A stretch of 64,000 nt of DNA from Jacaranda mimosifolia (Eukaryota; Streptophyta; Magnoliopsida; Lamiales; Bignoniaceae): assembly GCA_018894105.1 (NCBI GenBank), contig CM032124.1, forward strand, positions 39,032,277 through 39,096,276. The letters are read 5' to 3'. Under the pieces are notes generated by a model. The model saw only the letters and a program-made list of their open reading frames with translations. It was not told the DNA's origin and did no database searches. This document shows, one piece after another, positions 61,080-64,000 of this stretch. The stretch's first letter is position 1. Every line of letters starts with the position of its first letter. The position numbers and the translations under genes are program-made.

Positions 61080-61898
61080 TGGTCTTGTGAAAATAACTAT
61101 CTTACAAATTTCAAAAACTTTACTAGCCAACGTTAAAATATTTGAACATATATGTGGCATCAACATTGTTTATCCCAACTAAAAAAAAAAAAAAAGGAAA
61201 AAAAAAAAAGAAAGAAAGAAAAAGTAATTACATCTATCATTGAATTATTTGCACGTGTACTTATCACTGTTAGAATCTCATGCTCCATGGTTGAGACCAA
61301 AATTAACAATATCCTATAAGCATGTTGTGTATGAAGTTACCCATGATGGACAAACCCAACTTTTTAAGTATAGTTATGATATGTGATGTATTCAACCCAT
61401 AACAACTTGAAAACTATAAAGTTTGTGAAGCCCAAATAAGTATAGTAAATAAACAAGCTTTAAAAATTCATGAAAAATCACTTCGAGGGTGTAAAATCTG
61501 TTATATGAACTTATATCTCATTTTTCATCCTTTATAGATGCTTGATTCTAAAGACATTTTAAATCTTGTGAAAAAAAAAATAGATAAAGATATTTTCTCT
61601 TCAATTTGGTTAAATTTCTTTTATTTGCGCCGAAAGCAAAAATCTACTTTTGATTTTATCCACTAACTCGATTGAGTGTTTATACCAATACTCTTACTTT
61701 TCTTTAAAATTCAAAAGAAAATAGTTTTATATATCTAAATCTTAAATTTTAGTAAGAAAAATAGAAATAAAATTTATTTTCTTTCACTTCAAATGATCTA
61801 GCTACTGGGTCAATGATTTGATCATCGAAGCACCACATTATTAAAAATACATTATTACTTGCATGACATTATAAAAGATCCAAAAGCAAAATATAAAA
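61080..61898. repeat. Downstream flank of P450 copy B, duplicated from copy A
   Basis: About 61080-61165 matches about 50830-50920 (AACTATCTTA, AAATTTCAAAAAC, TTTACTAGCCAACGTTAAAA); about 61262-61445 matches 49245-49400; about 61455-61898 matches about 50965-51372 in order. This is the 3' side of the minus-strand P450 genes. Confidence 0.75.
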
Positions 61899-62529
61899 TT
61901 ACAAAGAACAGAGATCCAATGGAAGGCTAGGCTCCACCACAGTAACAAGTGGGATCTTTCTTGGAGTGGAAAGCCCAAAAATTTCCTCCATATCCAATTC
62001 TTTGGGCTTCATGTTGTCCGCCAATCTCCACTTGAATCCATGCAAGAGCTTAGCCAAGCTTGATTGAATCACCTGGAGGCCCAAACTATAGTCCGGACAC
62101 ATGCTTCGACTCGACCCAATTGGTAACAACTCGAAATTCTGACCCTTCACATTAGCAACCTTTCTAATAAACCTCTCCAAACAAAATTGAGTGGGATTTT
62201 CCCATAGTGATGGATCCCTTCCACTTGTCCACACGTTAACCAATACTTGAGTAACCTTTAAAACATGATATCCAGCTACATATATCAAGCTAGTCTAGGT
62301 ACTAACATTGGTGCCACCAAGTGCAAGCACATGTTTTCTTAGACAATGGCTTCTATATAAGGGAGATTAGGTATATCTCTCTTTTACCCATTTACTTTGC
62401 CCTATAACATGATTGAGCTCTTTAATTGCCTTCTCAAAAACCTTAGGCTTCCTTCAGAGCTCGGAAATTGCCCACTCCACTGTCATAGCTGAACTATTTC
62501 TCCCACCTGCAAGCAAATCTTGAGATATA
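61899..62529 (-). pseudogene. CYP92A-like P450 remnant (exons 2 and 3 only)
   Basis: The exon 3 part, about 62282-61899, is open to its normal stop at 61899 (VAGYHVLKVTQVLVNVW, then GSSRSMCPDYSLGL and DMEEIFGLSTPRKIPLVT). It has a damaged heme motif: FGSGRRMCPG of copy A reads IGSSRSMCPD, and PERF reads LERF. The exon 2 part (62529 to about 62285) keeps SSAMTVEWAISEL, NHVIGQSKWVKE but has a TGA after SEL, further stops and lost bases. Intron 2 is gone, replaced by a short deletion join (CTAGCTTGATATATGTAGC). Exon 1 and the promoter are absent: sequence jumps at about 63035 from intron text to the far upstream region. It cannot make a working P450. Confidence 0.88.
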
Positions 62530-62608
62530 ATTAATTTTTGCAAAATTACAATATACTAGAAGGATATTTTTAATAAGTGCCTATACTTTTTCCTCTATAT
62601 AAACATAA

Positions 62609-63009
62609 GGCTATATTTGTTTAGTTTTCCCACAATATTTTCAACTTTCAGAATAATACCACATCATGATAGTACATGCCCCAATTTTACTATCCAAAAC
62701 ACTAAAAAAACTACCCCTAAAATATCATCCTTAATATATATACACACGCAAGCGTCACTAAAACTACACAAATACATAAACAATAATTATAAAAATTCAA
62801 TTCCAACCCTCCAACCCAACAAAAAGTGACTAATTTGAAATATACAGTAAAATTTATCTATTTAAAAAAAATTCAAATAAATATTTTTATTCTAAAATAT
62901 TGTCCCAAATCCCCTCCCCTCAACATCACGTTGATCCCCCCTACCCACTATTCAATACATTTTCTCAAGTCATTTTTCACAATTCAACCGAAACATAGAA
63001 AACAAAACC
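62609..63009. mobile_element. Tourist-like MITE, duplicate of the one in P450 copy A
   Basis: 401 bp from GGCTATATTTGTTTAG to AAAACAAAACC, flanked by TAA on both sides (62606-62608 and 63010-63012). It is co-linear with 52183-52579, next to the same exon 2 acceptor. Confidence 0.8.
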
Positions 63010-63034
63010 TAAGTTTAACTTGAATTAAAAAAAC

Positions 63035-63806
63035 GAAGAACAATAATTTATAAACTATGTTATGTAGCCTTTGATGGAATTATATACACATTAGTATGAA
63101 TAGCTCGACTCTACGATTTGATGTATTGTTCTGTTGGCTACTATAATAAAAAGTACTTACAAAAAAATGGTTGAATCTATGATAGACGGGAGCAACTATA
63201 AGCCATTCCAAAGCCATTAATTCTTAACATATGGATTTATTAGTGTATGTCACCATCTATGTGTAGAAGGGACCAATTTACGTTTAATAATGTTACCACG
63301 AAAAACATTGATGTGCATCCATTGGCTATTATTTTTTCAAAAAAAAAAAAAAAAAGTCTTTAATATATTAGTCTAAGTATGCTTATAATTTTCGAGCCAA
63401 TTCCTTTCCAAAGTAATAAAGAGTCTCACATTATAACTTCTTTTAGATATATTAATTAGAACACTTTTTATTTTTTAGTTCAGTGGTCTTTGATTCAGTG
63501 GCACAAATCTTACACATAAAGTGTGGGATTATTTTTTTATGTGTGAAAAATACACCAATTATTGAATTATTTCACAAAGTAAACTGTTTCCCAATTTCTT
63601 GCAAATTAAAAAAAAAAAAAAAAATCAATTGCGTGAACTCAGTGACTAATTGATATGTATATGCACTTGCTTGGCTAGAATGTCATGTTCCTAGATTGGG
63701 ACCAAAATTGACAATATCGTACATATATGCCCATACATAATGTATATCGACCAGTTTTTTGACACATTTTTGTAATTTTAATTAATATGTCATTCATTTG
63801 GCTTAG
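63035..63806. repeat. Upstream flank of P450 copy B
   Basis: A diverged duplicate of about 54925-55740. Shared landmarks include ATGAATAGCT, ATGTATTGTTC, GAAGGGACCAATTTACGT and GGTCTTTGATTCAGTGGC. The match stops at about 63806, where LINE ORF1 sequence begins; copy A diverges at about the same point (55740). Confidence 0.75.
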
Positions 63807-64000
63807 AGCACGTCTACCAGGCGCTCGCATCCATGCTCCTTATGATTTCTCGACAGTTTTCACATGATGATCATAAAAGATCTCATCAAATTTTTTATTT
63901 TGGCCCAGTTTACCACATAGGAAGCAAAAGATGGGGAGCCTCTCATATTTTAACTCAACCCAAACCCAATGTCCGTTTATCTTTTTTATCTTTATTTTCA
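63807..64000 (-). mobile_element. Second LINE ORF1 remnant, running off the window
   Basis: Minus-strand text GHWVWVELKYERLPIFCFLC, GKLGQNKKFDEI, then GAWMRAPGRRA parallels 60184-60390. A TAA interrupts it before GAWMRAP. Its left edge matches that of the first remnant, so it marks the start of a further repeat unit beyond the window. Confidence 0.75.

Noticed and set aside
1..64000. CRISPR arrays, bacterial operons, phage genes or plasmid origins
   Set aside because: No regularly spaced repeats or prokaryotic gene organisation; the window is clearly plant nuclear DNA.
1..64000. tRNA, rRNA or snRNA genes
   Set aside because: I saw no cloverleaf-like segment with A and B boxes or conserved rRNA text by eye. 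A tRNAscan or Infernal run would be needed to exclude them.

Overview
This is nuclear genomic DNA from a flowering plant. Genes have several GT-AG introns, intergenic DNA is strongly AT-rich, and the proteins are plant-type: a chloroplast RelA/SpoT homologue, a multiple organellar RNA editing factor, a class VII receptor-like cytoplasmic kinase, a CYP71-clan P450 and a type-B-like response regulator. A eudicot, perhaps an asterid, is my inference from protein resemblance; nothing here fixes the species.

Layout. 1-5.7 kb: two candidate MITEs, a broken alpha/beta-hydrolase gene (minus; start-codon frameshift, no terminal exon), then a decayed LINE 3' half (minus) carrying a hAT-type MITE and abutting a Tourist-type MITE. 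6.3-7.3 kb: an element with about 200-bp terminal inverted repeats. 8.3-13.1 kb: a five-exon type-B response-regulator-like gene (plus) whose receiver lacks the phospho-accepting Asp and whose introns hold three MITEs. 15.1 kb: a small membrane-protein gene with a +1 shift. 16.5-22.3 kb: TAF9 (plus) and an RSH2/RSH3-type (p)ppGpp synthetase/hydrolase (minus), tail to tail. 22.3-29.7 kb: no recognisable gene. 29.7-36.3 kb: complete exportin-T (PAUSED), 13 coding exons. 41.4-43.2 kb: RIPK-like kinase, five exons. 43.7-44.8 kb: a tandem non-coding duplication. 46.6-48.4 kb: MORF/DAG-like gene (minus), four exons. 48.6-64 kb: an accessory region of MITEs, LINE pieces and a diverged duplication built around CYP92A-like P450 sequences. 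One P450 copy is nearly full length but has a frameshift and a premature stop; the other is a remnant; a further repeat unit starts at about 63,807.

The core genes (TAF9, RSH, exportin-T, kinase, MORF) are unrelated housekeeping or signalling genes with intact frames and clean splice sites; I see no functional cluster linking them. The unusual material is in the accessory parts: the pseudo-receiver regulator, the decaying P450/LINE array, and many short DNA transposons, several with readable target-site duplications. I found no convincing new multi-gene system.
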